A stretch of DNA of 64,000 nt. It comes from CAVVST01 sp963750995 (GTDB taxonomy: Bacteria > Acidobacteriota > Vicinamibacteria > Vicinamibacterales > UBA2999). Location of the stretch: positions 434,001-498,000 of the forward strand of contig CAVVST010000004.1 of assembly GCA_963750995.1 (NCBI GenBank), written 5' to 3'. Below, piece after piece: positions 47,620-56,670 of this stretch. The notes under the pieces are model-generated. The model did not search any database. It had not been told where the DNA came from and saw only the letters and a list, made by a program, of their open reading frames with translations. Positions within the stretch are counted from its first letter, which is position 1; every line of letters begins with the position of its first letter. The position numbers and the translations under genes are program-made.

Positions 47620-47877
47620 TCAGCCCACCTTTTTTGTGGAATCTTCGATGAACGATGCGAAGCGGTATTGGCGGAGGTTCTGGCGCGAGTTGAGGAGCAC
47701 CAAGAGAACGATCACGGCGTGCGGTCCGATGGGAAACGTCGGATCGTTGAGCCGGCGGAAGCCGTAGTAGGCGGCCAGGACGACGGCGATTACCATCCCG
47801 ACGATCGACATCGCGAGAAACAGCTTCTTTCGCCGAAGCGCGCGCTCGACGAAGCGCTGTTGAGTGTCCGTCGTCAA
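47620..47877 (-). CDS. Small two-helix membrane protein of unknown function
   Basis: 85 residues from a TTG start. Two hydrophobic segments: LAMSIVGMVIAVVLAAYYGF and FPIGPHAVIVLLVLLNSR. Same strand as, and 38 bases after, the HemQ-family gene. Nothing further recognised. Confidence 0.6.
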   Translation of the reverse strand: MTTDTQQRFVERALRRKKLFLAMSIVGMVIAVVLAAYYGFRRLNDPTFPIGPHAVIVLLVLLNSRQNLRQYRFASFIEDSTKKVG

Positions 47878-47915
47878 TTTACACCCGTCCGTCGATTTCG
47901 GCAGACGCGCCGTCG

Positions 47916-48704
47916 CTAATCCAGGTTCGCCAGCTGTGCGAGGATCGCGTCAATGGGCGCCTTCGCGCACGCGAACATCGGCGTGTCGCGCTGCGTATAG
48001 AGGCTCGCCTCCGTATAACGCAGCCGTCCCACCAGATCGACGAACTCTTGCGGGTAGTCCGAGTCGAACGCGACTACGAAGTCCTGGTCGTCGATGCCGT
48101 AGCTGTTGCTCGTGTTCAGGCGGACGCCCTTGAACGGGGCGGAGGCGGCGATGTGCTCGTCCATCATCCCCTGCCGCGCGTGGGGCGAAAGGCGGTACCA
48201 CGACCGCGTTTTCGTGAAAGGGTACACGAACAAGTACTTGCCCTCGCCCGGCAGCAGCTCGACGCCCTCCCCAGAGCCCTTCATCTTGTTGACATACGGC
48301 GACCGGCGCTGCATCGAGAGGAAGCTATACACCGGCGACAGGTAGGCGCCCAGCCGCGACCGCCTCATTGCCGCTTCCATCGACTGGAAACACAGCGGGT
48401 CGAACGCGATCCGCCAGAGCATGAAGTCGACGTCCGCGCGCAGGCCCACGAGTGAGTAGGTGCGGAGGATCAGGTCGTCCGACGACTCCCACGTCCGCAC
48501 CAGTTCGATGAACCCGGCCGCCGCTGCTCGCTGCTCGTCGGCAGGAAGCCGCCGGAACACGGGGTCCAGCCGGTAGAACGAGTAGTTCAGGAACTGGCGG
48601 CGTTCCCGATCCGCGCTCTTGCTCGTGACGATCCCGGTCGGGTCGAGCTCAACGGAGGGGGCGCGGCGGGGCGGAGGGCCGGTGCCCTCGGGAGAATGCT
48701 CCAT
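47916..48704 (-). CDS. Chlorite dismutase/HemQ-family heme protein
   Basis: Start at the ATG at 48704 (MEHSPEGTGPPPRR), 262 residues; the upstream extension is not family-like. The C-terminal half has the family signature KTRSWYRLSPHARQGMMDEH, whose final His corresponds to the proximal heme ligand, and SYGIDDQDFVVAFD. The family includes coproheme decarboxylase (HemQ), chlorite dismutase and proteins of unknown role; the distal-pocket residue cannot be assigned safely by eye. No signal peptide, so a cytoplasmic coproheme-decarboxylase role is most likely. Located just beyond the respiratory block that needs much heme. Confidence 0.78.
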   Translation of the reverse strand: MEHSPEGTGPPPRRAPSVELDPTGIVTSKSADRERRQFLNYSFYRLDPVFRRLPADEQRAAAAGFIELVRTWESSDDLILRTYSLVGLRADVDFMLWRIAFDPLCFQSMEAAMRRSRLGAYLSPVYSFLSMQRRSPYVNKMKGSGEGVELLPGEGKYLFVYPFTKTRSWYRLSPHARQGMMDEHIAASAPFKGVRLNTSNSYGIDDQDFVVAFDSDYPQEFVDLVGRLRYTEASLYTQRDTPMFACAKAPIDAILAQLANLD

Positions 48705-48772
48705 GCATATACCTGCGTGGCGGCCGGCCGTGGTCAAAATCGACAACTTTGACCACGACCGGTCGAGTCGCG

Positions 48773-49894
48773 CTACCGCGAGCTCGTCGTCGTTCGCGGC
48801 GCCGGTTCGGCAATCAACGTATTCGTCAACGTGCCCAGCCCTTGGTACGAACACACCTGAACGTCACCGGGTTGCATGGACCGCCCAAGGCCGCCGTGCG
48901 ATCCGGGGGGCGTGCCGAGTCCGATTACGGTGCCGACCGGCAAGGTCAACATGTTCGAGAGGTAGGCCGCGTACTCATACATGCTGTGCCAGGTCTGGTT
49001 CGTGTTCGAGTCCTGCACGAGCGTGCCGGCCACGGTCATTTTCAACGGCATGTTCAGCGGATCGACAAACTCCTGCGGGACGATGAACGGGCCGATGGGC
49101 TTCATGCTGTCCCAGCCCTTCTGCACGAGCCAGTCCTGCGGCACGTTGTCAGGCTGTCGCGCCTGTCGATCGGAGATGTCGTTCGTATTGGCGTAGCCGA
49201 ACATGTAGTTCTTGACCTGGTCCACGGGGACGCGGCGCATCGGTCTGCCGACAACGCCGAGCAGCTCACACTCGTACTGGTACTGCTTGCGTCGATCGGC
49301 GTGCCAGTTGATGACCGGTTCACCGTCGCCGATGAACACCTCCGGAGTGGTCGGAATGAGGAACAGGCGCGGGTTCATCGGCCGATCGTCATTGGCCGCC
49401 CGCTCCCAGACTCCAGGCATCGACGGCTGCATCTTGGGTGCGGTCGCCGGCGGCGGCGTGCCCGGCAGCGGCCGATAGTTGGAAAACCCGTAAAAGGCCA
49501 CTCTCGGGAGGAACGGCGCAAGGGCATCCACTGCCTTGAAATCGTAGACGTACGCCGGTCTCTTCGCCTCAAGCGTTGGTCCCACCTGCGCGACGATCTG
49601 CTTGATCTTCGGACCGACCGTACTCCACTGGTCCATGATCGCCAGCAGGTCGGTTGGGATACCGGTCACGTTGGCGGCTTTTGCGGCAGGCGCCAGTTCC
49701 ACGACGAGTCCGCCAATCTGTTGCGGCTCGACCGGATATCGCATCACCACGCCGACGAAGTTCCTATTCTGGTACCTGAACGTACCCAGCCCGAACCGCT
49801 CCGCCGCGGTCTGTGCTTCAAGGACTGCGACCCAGGCGGCGCCGAGCACGCCCAGCACCATGATCGCGCCGACAGCCGAAAAAATCTTTCGCAT
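48773..49894 (-). CDS. Exported fumarylacetoacetate hydrolase (FAH)-family protein
   Basis: 373 residues. MRKIFSAVGAIMVLGVLGAA looks like a signal peptide or anchor, followed by an FAH C-terminal fold. The metal ligands are expected in the E-x-E of QYECELLGVVG, with GYANTNDISDRQ as the matching DxxxR region, and SNMLTLPVGTVIGLGTPPG closes the fold. Most FAH-family enzymes are cytoplasmic, so export is unusual. It ends 69 bases before the HemQ-family start on the same strand. Substrate unknown; beta-diketone or enol-acid hydrolysis/isomerisation is typical for the family. Confidence 0.8.
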   Translation of the reverse strand: MRKIFSAVGAIMVLGVLGAAWVAVLEAQTAAERFGLGTFRYQNRNFVGVVMRYPVEPQQIGGLVVELAPAAKAANVTGIPTDLLAIMDQWSTVGPKIKQIVAQVGPTLEAKRPAYVYDFKAVDALAPFLPRVAFYGFSNYRPLPGTPPPATAPKMQPSMPGVWERAANDDRPMNPRLFLIPTTPEVFIGDGEPVINWHADRRKQYQYECELLGVVGRPMRRVPVDQVKNYMFGYANTNDISDRQARQPDNVPQDWLVQKGWDSMKPIGPFIVPQEFVDPLNMPLKMTVAGTLVQDSNTNQTWHSMYEYAAYLSNMLTLPVGTVIGLGTPPGSHGGLGRSMQPGDVQVCSYQGLGTLTNTLIAEPAPRTTTSSR

Positions 49895-50057
49895 CGATAC
49901 TCCTCCGCGAATCCTCCGAGACCCCGTGGACGCCGCTGACGTCTGTTGAGACGAGGACGATCTTCCCGGCCGTCCCGGCAGGTGTCAAGGAAAAACGCCG
50001 CGCCCATGCTAGGATTCCGGCCTTTAACCGCCTTCCCGCTCCCGCATGAGGTGTTCC

Positions 50058-50696
50058 ATGCGCTCCCTGGTGATCGCGTGCAGTCTCGTGGTCAGTTTTC
50101 ACGGTTTCGCTGCCGCTGAGGCCGCAGCACAGGATAGGACCATCCGGCTCGAGGGCGAGGGCCGGCTGGGCCCGGCCGCGGATGAACATCGGGGCACCTC
50201 ATCCGCATACGGTTACGAGGGGACGCCGCCGTCGATCGTGCCATCGATGATCGAGCTGGCAGGTATCACCAGCCAGGACGTCGTCTATGAGCCCGGCTGC
50301 GGCGACGCGCGGCTGGTGATCGCGGCGATCAAGGCCGGAGCCCGGAAGGGACTTGGCGTCGACATCGACCCGGACCTCGCCGAAAGGGCATACGCGGATG
50401 TAAAGGCGGCAGGAGTGTCCGACAAGATCGAAATCCGGTGGGGGAATGCCCTGGACGTGGACATGTCCGACACCACGGTCGTATTCCTGTTCATGGGGGA
50501 AGCGTTCAATCTGGTCATGCGGCCACTGCTCTGGCAGCAGCTGAAGGTGGGTGCGCGGGTGGTGTCCAACGACTTCTCGATGGGGGATTGGAAGCCGGAC
50601 CGGACGCTCCGGGTGGACACACCCACCCGCTCCTACGTCTTGTACCTCTGGACGATTACGCCGGAAATCAAGAACCGCGCCGCAGCGATTCGCTGA
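50058..50696 (+). CDS. SAM-dependent methyltransferase-like protein with signal peptide
   Basis: 212 residues from the second ATG (MRSLVIACSLVVSFHGFAAA; an in-frame ATG four codons earlier is possible). The N-terminus resembles a cleavable signal ending AEAAAQD. Class I methyltransferase motifs: VVYEPGCGDARLVI (motif I), GLGVDIDPDLA, and RWGNALDVDMSDTTVVFLFMG. A periplasmic SAM enzyme would be odd, because SAM is cytoplasmic; it could be membrane-tethered with the catalytic domain inside. Divergent from the FAH gene. Confidence 0.75.
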   Translation: MRSLVIACSLVVSFHGFAAAEAAAQDRTIRLEGEGRLGPAADEHRGTSSAYGYEGTPPSIVPSMIELAGITSQDVVYEPGCGDARLVIAAIKAGARKGLGVDIDPDLAERAYADVKAAGVSDKIEIRWGNALDVDMSDTTVVFLFMGEAFNLVMRPLLWQQLKVGARVVSNDFSMGDWKPDRTLRVDTPTRSYVLYLWTITPEIKNRAAAIR

Positions 50697-50697
50697 T

Positions 50698-51966
50698 CTA
50701 GAAAACCTCGCCGAAGTAGCTCCAGAGAATTTCGCGCCCGCGGATATGCAGGGGCCGCGATCGCCATTCGTCCAGCTGAAGTGTCTTCGACCGAGTGATG
50801 TCGCGTTCGAAGTCGGCGGTGAGCCGGGCGGCGAGCGCCTGGTCGAAAACGGCGAGATTGAGTTCGTCGTTGAGCTCGAGCGAGCGGTTGTCGAAGTTCG
50901 CGGACCCGAAAATCGACAGCACGCCGTCGACCACCATCACCTTGGCGTGCATCATGGCCGGCTGGTACTCATGCAGCTCGATGCCCCGCTCGAGCAGGTG
51001 TTCGTAGGATGCCCGGCTGGCAAACTTCACGGGCTTGGCATCCGTGATGTCGCCCTCGACGACCATCCGCACCCTGACGCCACGCCGACGGGCGTCCTCC
51101 AGGCTCCACTGGGTTGATTCGTCCATCACGAAGTAGGGCGATTCGATGTCGAGCGTCGTGCGGGCCGAGGCGATCGCGAGCAGGTAGAGCAGCTTCATCG
51201 CGCTGGCGCCCCCCTCGGGTCCGCTCCACACGACGATCGAACGCGCCGGCCCGGTCGGCTCGTCGTCGTGCGGCAGCAGGTCTGGGGCCACGACTTCGCC
51301 GCTTTCGATCCAGTTCTCGTTGAACGATCCCTCGATGTACACGGCCGCGGGCCCACGCACTTCGATCTGCGTGTCGCGCCACATCTTTTCCTCTTCGGTG
51401 TCGAGCGCCCACTGGTCGGCGATGCCGATGCCGCCGACGAAGGCCACGTCGCCGTCGACGACGAGCGACTTGCGGTGTGTCCGGTAGTTGAGCTCCTCGA
51501 AATTGAGTCCGCTCACCTTGTTGAACCAGGCGACCTGGCATCCCGCGCGCCGCAGCCGCTCGACGTCCTGTTCGCTGGTCTTGCTCGCGCCGATCGAATC
51601 GAGCACGATGCGCACGTTCACGCCCCGGCGCGCCGCGGCCTCGAGCGCGGCGGTGAACCGATCGCCAATCTGGCCCGTCTGGTAGACGTAGGTTTCGAAG
51701 CTGATGCGATGCTTCGCCTGCTCGATCGCCGAGAGCATGGCTGGAAACGCGTCCGTGCCGTCGGTATGAACGGTGTACGCGTCGCCGCTCGTCAGCGGTG
51801 CGCCGAGCAGGCGGGCCAGGTATTCGGGAAACTGCGCGTCGGACGCCGGCAGCTCGGTCCGGACGCGCAGCGTCTCCTGGTCCTGGGCGATCAACAGGCC
51901 ACCGGCGATCACCAGCATCGCGATGACGGCGCCGATGGCCAGGTTGCGCGGCTTGGGCAGGCCCAT
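50698..51966 (-). CDS. Phospholipase D-family protein (cardiolipin synthase-like)
   Basis: Start at MGLPKPRNLAIGAVIAMLVI; 422 residues with an N-terminal membrane anchor. Two PLD domains each have an HxK motif: HRKSLVVDGDVAFVGG (first) and MHAKVMVVDGVLSIFGSANF (second), the latter followed by NRSLELNDELNLAV. This fits cardiolipin synthases that use phosphatidylglycerol, acting at the periplasmic face of the inner membrane. Its stop is one base from the convergent methyltransferase stop. Confidence 0.88.
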   Translation of the reverse strand: MGLPKPRNLAIGAVIAMLVIAGGLLIAQDQETLRVRTELPASDAQFPEYLARLLGAPLTSGDAYTVHTDGTDAFPAMLSAIEQAKHRISFETYVYQTGQIGDRFTAALEAAARRGVNVRIVLDSIGASKTSEQDVERLRRAGCQVAWFNKVSGLNFEELNYRTHRKSLVVDGDVAFVGGIGIADQWALDTEEEKMWRDTQIEVRGPAAVYIEGSFNENWIESGEVVAPDLLPHDDEPTGPARSIVVWSGPEGGASAMKLLYLLAIASARTTLDIESPYFVMDESTQWSLEDARRRGVRVRMVVEGDITDAKPVKFASRASYEHLLERGIELHEYQPAMMHAKVMVVDGVLSIFGSANFDNRSLELNDELNLAVFDQALAARLTADFERDITRSKTLQLDEWRSRPLHIRGREILWSYFGEVF

Positions 51967-51967
51967 C

Positions 51968-52520
51968 TTACAGGGTCGTGCACGGTCCCAGCGGGTTGAC
52001 CCTCTCCACGTCCACAGTTCGGAACGCGATGTCAGCCTCCAGGTTCCTGCCGCGAAGGGTGGGCCCGAACCACGCGGTTGGAATCCTGGCCTTGGCCTCA
52101 CGGCCGCCGGCGTCGAATTCCACCTCGGTGAAATCGCCCTCCGTCTCGAGCTCGATCTCGCCGTGGTCGATTTCATCGACTCAGCTCGCCGACGATCTCG
52201 ACGCGCTGTCCCGCGTACCTGGCAAAGTCGTCTTCGTCGTCCAGCCAGTAGAAGACCGAGCCCGGTGCGCCGGCGGTGCCGACGGGACGCGCCGCCTCCG
52301 ACGGCCTTGTGCGCGCGGTCGGCGAAGACAGGTACACGTCGCCTTTCGACCAGACCATCATCGAATGCGGTTCGGCCGTACGAGCGTCGAGCCCGCGCAT
52401 CACGCAGCCGGTGATCACGAACTGGTCGTCCTTGTCGCCCGCAGTTGCCTGAGCCGACGCGATGCCGGTGGCAAGCGTGACAATCGCAGCGCCGAGGAAG
52501 AGCTTGGGATAGACAGCCAT
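51968..52520 (-). CDS. Secreted protein of unknown function, frameshifted
   Basis: Starts MAVYPKLFLGAAIVTLATGI, a signal peptide ending IASAQA. The mature part includes FVITGCVMRGLD, VFYWLDDEDDFARYAGQRVE and IVGEL. A one-base shift at about 52178-52186 leads into DEIDHGEIELETEGDFTEVE and onward to PLGPCTTL, stop at 51968-51970, two bases before the PLD gene start. The second half is too acidic and well-patterned to be random, so the shift is probably an error or recent. No function recognised. Confidence 0.65.
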
Positions 52521-52576
52521 ATGGATAACCCCCAGCGCTTTAACAGCAAGAATGCGACCACAGTAAGCTAACGGGC

Positions 52577-53435
52577 ATGATCGGCGCGATACGTTCGATG
52601 CTCTACGTGCCCGGCAGCCGCCCGGACAGGTTCGGCAAGGCCATGTCTGCCGGCGCCGATGCCGTGGTCTTCGACCTCGAGGACAGCGTGGAAGCTGGAC
52701 AGAAGGAGAAGGCGCGGTCTTCCATCGCCGAGTTCCTCGCCACGCCGTCAACCGGGCCGCTGAGGCTGGTGCGGTTCAACGGCATTCATTCGTCGGACGG
52801 CGAAGCCGACCTGGAGTTCTTCAGTAGCCGCACCGGGTTCGACGGCGTCTTGCTGCCGAAGGTCGAAACCGTCGGCCTCGTGGAGCTGGTCGCGCGCGTG
52901 TTCGGCCGTCACGCGCCCGCCGGCGCAATCCCGCCGCTGTTCGTGATGCTCGAAACGCCGGCCGCGATTCAGCGCGCGGGCGACATCGCGACCGCCGACG
53001 CACCCATCGCCGCGCTGCTCTTCGGCGCGGAGGACTTCACGGCGAGTCTTGGCGTCGAGCGCACGATCGACGGCGAGGAGTTGTTATTTGCCCGCGGGCA
53101 GATTGCGCTCGCCGCCGCCGCGACCCGGGCGGATGCCATCGACGCGGTCTTCACCGATCTGAACGACATCGACGGCCTCCGTCGCGACTGCCGCCGCGCC
53201 CGGGGGCTTGGCTTCCGCGGCAAGATGGCGATTCATCCCAAGCAGATCGACATCATCAACGAGACGTTCACGCCCGCGCCGGCGGAGGTCGACCGCGCCA
53301 AGCGCATTATCGAGGCTTACGACACGGCGCGTACAGGCCGGCCAGGGCGTCACCACCCTCGAGGGCAAGCTGGTCGAATTGCCGGTCGTCGAGCGGGCGC
53401 GCCGCGTGCTGGCGCTCGCCGCCCGCGGAGTATGA
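52577..53435 (+). CDS. CitE-like/HpcH-HpaI aldolase family acyl-CoA lyase, frameshifted near the 3' end
   Basis: TIM-barrel lyase of the citrate lyase beta-subunit-like family (malyl-CoA/citramalyl-CoA type). MIGAIRSMLYVPGSRPDRF is a typical start; VFDLEDSV carries acidic metal ligands, RFNGIHS the arginine, LLPKVE and MLETPAAI further active-site positions, and KMAIHPKQIDIINETF the C-terminal signature. A one-base shift at about 53325-53336 leads to QAGQGVTTLEGKLVELPVVE and a stop at 53435. Followed after 7 bases by the nitrilase gene. Confidence 0.83.
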
Positions 53436-53442
53436 TCGGCGC

Positions 53443-54417
53443 GTGGATCCGACTGAGCGGGTCGCCGTCGTCCAGGCGGCGCCTGTCGCCTTCGATGTCG
53501 CGCGGACGCTCGAAAAAGCCGGCGATCTGGCGGCCGGCGCGCATCAGCGCGGCGCGCGGCTGACGCTCTTTCCGGAGGCATTTGTCTCGGCGTATCCGCG
53601 CGGGCTGGCGTTCGGCGCGGCGGTTGGATCGCGCAGCGCCGAAGGACGGGAACAGTTCCGCATTTACTGGGAGAGCGCGATCGAGGTACCAGGCCCGGCG
53701 GTGGATCGGCTTGCCGCAATCGCGCGCGCGAACCAGACGCACCTCGTCATCGGCGTCGTCGAGCGCGACGGCGGCACCCTGTACTGCACCGTGCTGTTCT
53801 TCGGAGCCGACGGCCGCTATCTCGGCAAGCACCGCAAGCTGATGCCGACCGGCAGCGAGCGGCTGGTGTGGGGATTCGGCGACGGTTCGACCCTGCCCGT
53901 GATTGATACCGACGTCGGGCGCGTCGGCGCGGTGATCTGCTGGGAAAACTACATGCCGCTGCTGCGCGCCGCGATGTACGCCAAGGGAGTCGAGATCTAC
54001 TGCGCGCCCACCGCCGACGGCCGCGACACGTGGCTGCCGACCATGCGGCACATCGCGCAGGAAGGTCGATGCTTCGTGCTGTCGGCCAATCAATTTGCGC
54101 GTCGCCGCGACTATCCGGCCGACTACCCGACGCAGTTCGGCGACGACCCGCAGACCATCCTGTCGCGAGGGGGCAGCTGCATCATCGGCCCTCTCGGGAA
54201 CGTCCTGGCAGGGCCCGATTTCGACGGGGAGACCATCCTGACTGCAGATATCGATCGTCACGACATCGCCCGCGCGCGGCTCGACTTCGACGCCGTGGGC
54301 CATTACGCCCGTCCGGACGTCTTCCGTCTCATCGTCGATGAAACCAGCCGGGCACCCGTCTCGTTCCAACCGGTGGCAGCGGCCGCCCCATCCTCCGGCC
54401 GAGGCACCGAGCAGTGA
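53443..54417 (+). CDS. Nitrilase / carbon-nitrogen hydrolase
   Basis: GTG start; 324 residues. The Glu-Lys-Cys triad of the nitrilase superfamily is visible: Glu in LFPEAFVSAYPRG, Lys in HRKLMPTGSERLVWG and Cys in AVICWENYMPLLRAAMY. HRKLMPTxxER and CWENYMPL are typical of true nitrilases, which turn nitriles into acids and ammonia. Cytoplasmic. Its stop overlaps the GTG of the DUF5916 gene, so these genes are co-translated with an outer-membrane barrel protein. Confidence 0.9.
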   Translation: MDPTERVAVVQAAPVAFDVARTLEKAGDLAAGAHQRGARLTLFPEAFVSAYPRGLAFGAAVGSRSAEGREQFRIYWESAIEVPGPAVDRLAAIARANQTHLVIGVVERDGGTLYCTVLFFGADGRYLGKHRKLMPTGSERLVWGFGDGSTLPVIDTDVGRVGAVICWENYMPLLRAAMYAKGVEIYCAPTADGRDTWLPTMRHIAQEGRCFVLSANQFARRRDYPADYPTQFGDDPQTILSRGGSCIIGPLGNVLAGPDFDGETILTADIDRHDIARARLDFDAVGHYARPDVFRLIVDETSRAPVSFQPVAAAAPSSGRGTEQ

Positions 54418-56588
54418 TCCGCCGCGGCGGGTCCGTTCGGAGCGCCCTGGCAGGCGCTGTGGTTCTTCTTGCGTGTCCGCTGCTGGCGTTCGCCCAGGAA
54501 CCCTCTGTGCCGGCACTTCGCGTCGGCAGCGGCGCGGAAACCATCGATGTCGACGGACGGCTGAACGAGACCGCGTGGGACTCGGCGCCGATGTCGGACG
54601 CGTTCGCGCAAACCGACCCTGGGGAAGGTCAACCCGCGACCTTCCGCACCTCAGTGCGGGTGCTCGCCAGCCGCAATGCTCTGGTGATCGGCATCGTCTG
54701 CGACGACCCGCAGCCGAGCGGCATCGTCAGCTACAGCGTCAGGCGCGATGCCGGGCTCGGGCAGGAAGACAGCCTCAAGATCGTGCTGGGTCCGTTCCGC
54801 GACGGCCGATCCGGCTATGTGTTCGCGGTCAACCCTCGCGGTGCGCGCTACGACGCGGTCATCAACGCGGGCGCTGAAAACGAGAATTCCGACTGGGACG
54901 GCATCTGGCAGGCGGCAACGGAACGAACCGAGACTGGCTGGACCGCCGAAGTCCGCATCCCGATTCAGACACTCAGTTTCAATCCCTCAGTGCGCGAGTG
55001 GCATTTCAACGTCGAGCGGCGGATTCAGCGGCTGCAGGAGATCGATCGCTGGGCGGCGGCGGTACGCCAGTACCGAATAACGCTGACGAGCCGCGCGGGG
55101 CTGCTCACCGATCTTCCGGATTTCGCCCTCGGCCGCGGCCTCAGCGTGCGTCCCAGCCTCACCGCTGGTGGCGGCGTGCCGGCGCCGTCCGCGTCGCTCG
55201 ATGGAAAGTTCCATCCGAGCCTCGACATCACCCAGCGGCTCGGAGCCAACGTGACGGCGTCGTTCACCACCAACACCGACTTCGCGGAAACCGAGGTCGA
55301 CACGCGGCAGACGAACCTCACGCGGTTCCCGTTGTTCTTTCCGGAAAAGCGCACGTTCTTCCTGGAGGGGATCGACATCTTTCAATTCGGCCCCGGCGTG
55401 AACAACGACATGATTCCGTACTTCAGCCGGCGCATGGGCCTGGTCAACGGGCGCGAGGTCCCCATCATCGGCGGCGGGAAGGTCAACGGCCGCGTCGCCG
55501 GCACCAACTTCGCCGCGGTGATCACGTCGACGGATAACCAGCCGGGTGTCATCGACCAGGGAGCCACCACCGGCGTCATCCGGATCAAGCGGAACTTGTG
55601 GCGCGAGTCCTACGTCGGCTTCCTGGCCACGGCGGGAGATCCGCTCGGACGCAGCGGGAGCTGGCTGAGCGGCGTGGATTTCACTTACAGCACGTCGAGC
55701 TTTATCGGGGACAAGAACTTCTCGCTCAACGCCTACGGCGTGATGACGGGACGCGACGGTCTCGGCCGCGACAGAACGGCGGCCGCTTTCAAGATCGACT
55801 ACCCGAACGACAAGTGGGACCTGCGACTCTGGTACCGGCGGATCGGCCGCGACTTCGATCCGTCGCTCGGCTTCGTGCCGCGCCGCGCCATGCAGCGATG
55901 GAATCCGGCGATCTCGAACCGGACCCGCTTCGCCAGCGGGCCCATCCAGGACATGAGCATGGGCGTCAACCCGTACATCACCTACTCTCTGCACAACCAG
56001 TACGAAGGCCTTGAGTCTCCAGTCACCCTCCTGAACTTGCGCTTTCGCAGCGGCGAGCGCGTCCAGTTCATCGTGACGCCCACCGCCGACCGGCCGCGGC
56101 AGCCATTCGAAGTCTCCGACGGAGTCGTGATCGCTCCCGCCCTGTACCAGTGGGTGCGTCGAAACGCCGGCTTTACGACAGCGCAGAAGCGCCGGCTGTA
56201 CGGGTCTCTCAACTGGACGACGGGATCGTTTTACGATGGCGACCTCACGCAATGGGACCTGACGCTGGTGTGGAATCCCACGCCGTTGTACACGGTCGAG
56301 TTCACGGGCGAGCGGAACGAAGGCGACTTGCCGGCCGGCGGCTTTACGCAACACCTGTTCGGCACGCGACTGCGCGTCAACGTGTCGTCCGATTTTTCGA
56401 TTTCAACCTACGCCCAGTACGACACTGACAGCGATCTGGTGGGAATCAACTCGCGGCTGCGCTGGACATTCCTGCCCGTCGCCGACCTCTTCGTCGTCTA
56501 CAACCACAACGTGCGATCGCTGCTCGATCGGTGGCAGCTCGACTCCAATCAGCTGCTCGTCAAGCTGCAGTACGCCTGGCGGATGTAA
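54414..56588 (+). CDS. DUF5916 outer-membrane beta-barrel protein with N-terminal CBM9-like domain
   Basis: 724 residues. Signal peptide (SALAGAVVLLACPLLAFAQE). Residues about 35-215 form a CBM9-like sugar-binding-type domain (IDVDGRLNETAWDSA, NPRGARYDAVIN, GWTAEVRIPIQTLSF). The rest is the DUF5916 barrel with FPLFFPEKRTFFLEG, PYFSRRMGL, and alternating amphipathic strands up to the last segment LDSNQLLVKLQYAWRM, which ends like an outer-membrane barrel. Function unknown; such proteins are frequent in Acidobacteriota and Bacteroidota. Confidence 0.83.
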   Translation: MIRRGGSVRSALAGAVVLLACPLLAFAQEPSVPALRVGSGAETIDVDGRLNETAWDSAPMSDAFAQTDPGEGQPATFRTSVRVLASRNALVIGIVCDDPQPSGIVSYSVRRDAGLGQEDSLKIVLGPFRDGRSGYVFAVNPRGARYDAVINAGAENENSDWDGIWQAATERTETGWTAEVRIPIQTLSFNPSVREWHFNVERRIQRLQEIDRWAAAVRQYRITLTSRAGLLTDLPDFALGRGLSVRPSLTAGGGVPAPSASLDGKFHPSLDITQRLGANVTASFTTNTDFAETEVDTRQTNLTRFPLFFPEKRTFFLEGIDIFQFGPGVNNDMIPYFSRRMGLVNGREVPIIGGGKVNGRVAGTNFAAVITSTDNQPGVIDQGATTGVIRIKRNLWRESYVGFLATAGDPLGRSGSWLSGVDFTYSTSSFIGDKNFSLNAYGVMTGRDGLGRDRTAAAFKIDYPNDKWDLRLWYRRIGRDFDPSLGFVPRRAMQRWNPAISNRTRFASGPIQDMSMGVNPYITYSLHNQYEGLESPVTLLNLRFRSGERVQFIVTPTADRPRQPFEVSDGVVIAPALYQWVRRNAGFTTAQKRRLYGSLNWTTGSFYDGDLTQWDLTLVWNPTPLYTVEFTGERNEGDLPAGGFTQHLFGTRLRVNVSSDFSISTYAQYDTDSDLVGINSRLRWTFLPVADLFVVYNHNVRSLLDRWQLDSNQLLVKLQYAWRM

Positions 56589-56603
56589 TTCTTGAAACAC
56601 CCC

Positions 56604-56652
56604 AACTCCCAACGTCCAACTCCCAAGGGTCTTGGGCGTTGGCGCGTTGGGA
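56604..56652. repeat. Imperfect palindrome of AACTCCCAAC-type units, copy C
   Basis: AACTCCCAACGTCCAACTCC then CAAGGGTCTTGGGCGTTGG and GCGTTGGGA. Same family as the elements at 16483 and 35228. It lies between the convergent DUF5916 and DUF1501 genes, where it may act as a bidirectional terminator. Confidence 0.85.
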
Positions 56653-56670
56653 ATGTGGAATTGATTTGAC

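Noticed and set aside
47916..48854. Longer start for the HemQ-family gene at 48854
   Set aside because: The extra 50 residues overlap the end of the FAH gene and lack family similarity; the ATG at 48704 fits the family length.
16480..56660. The AACTCCC palindromes as a CRISPR array
   Set aside because: Copies are single, about 20 kb apart, self-complementary and without spacers.
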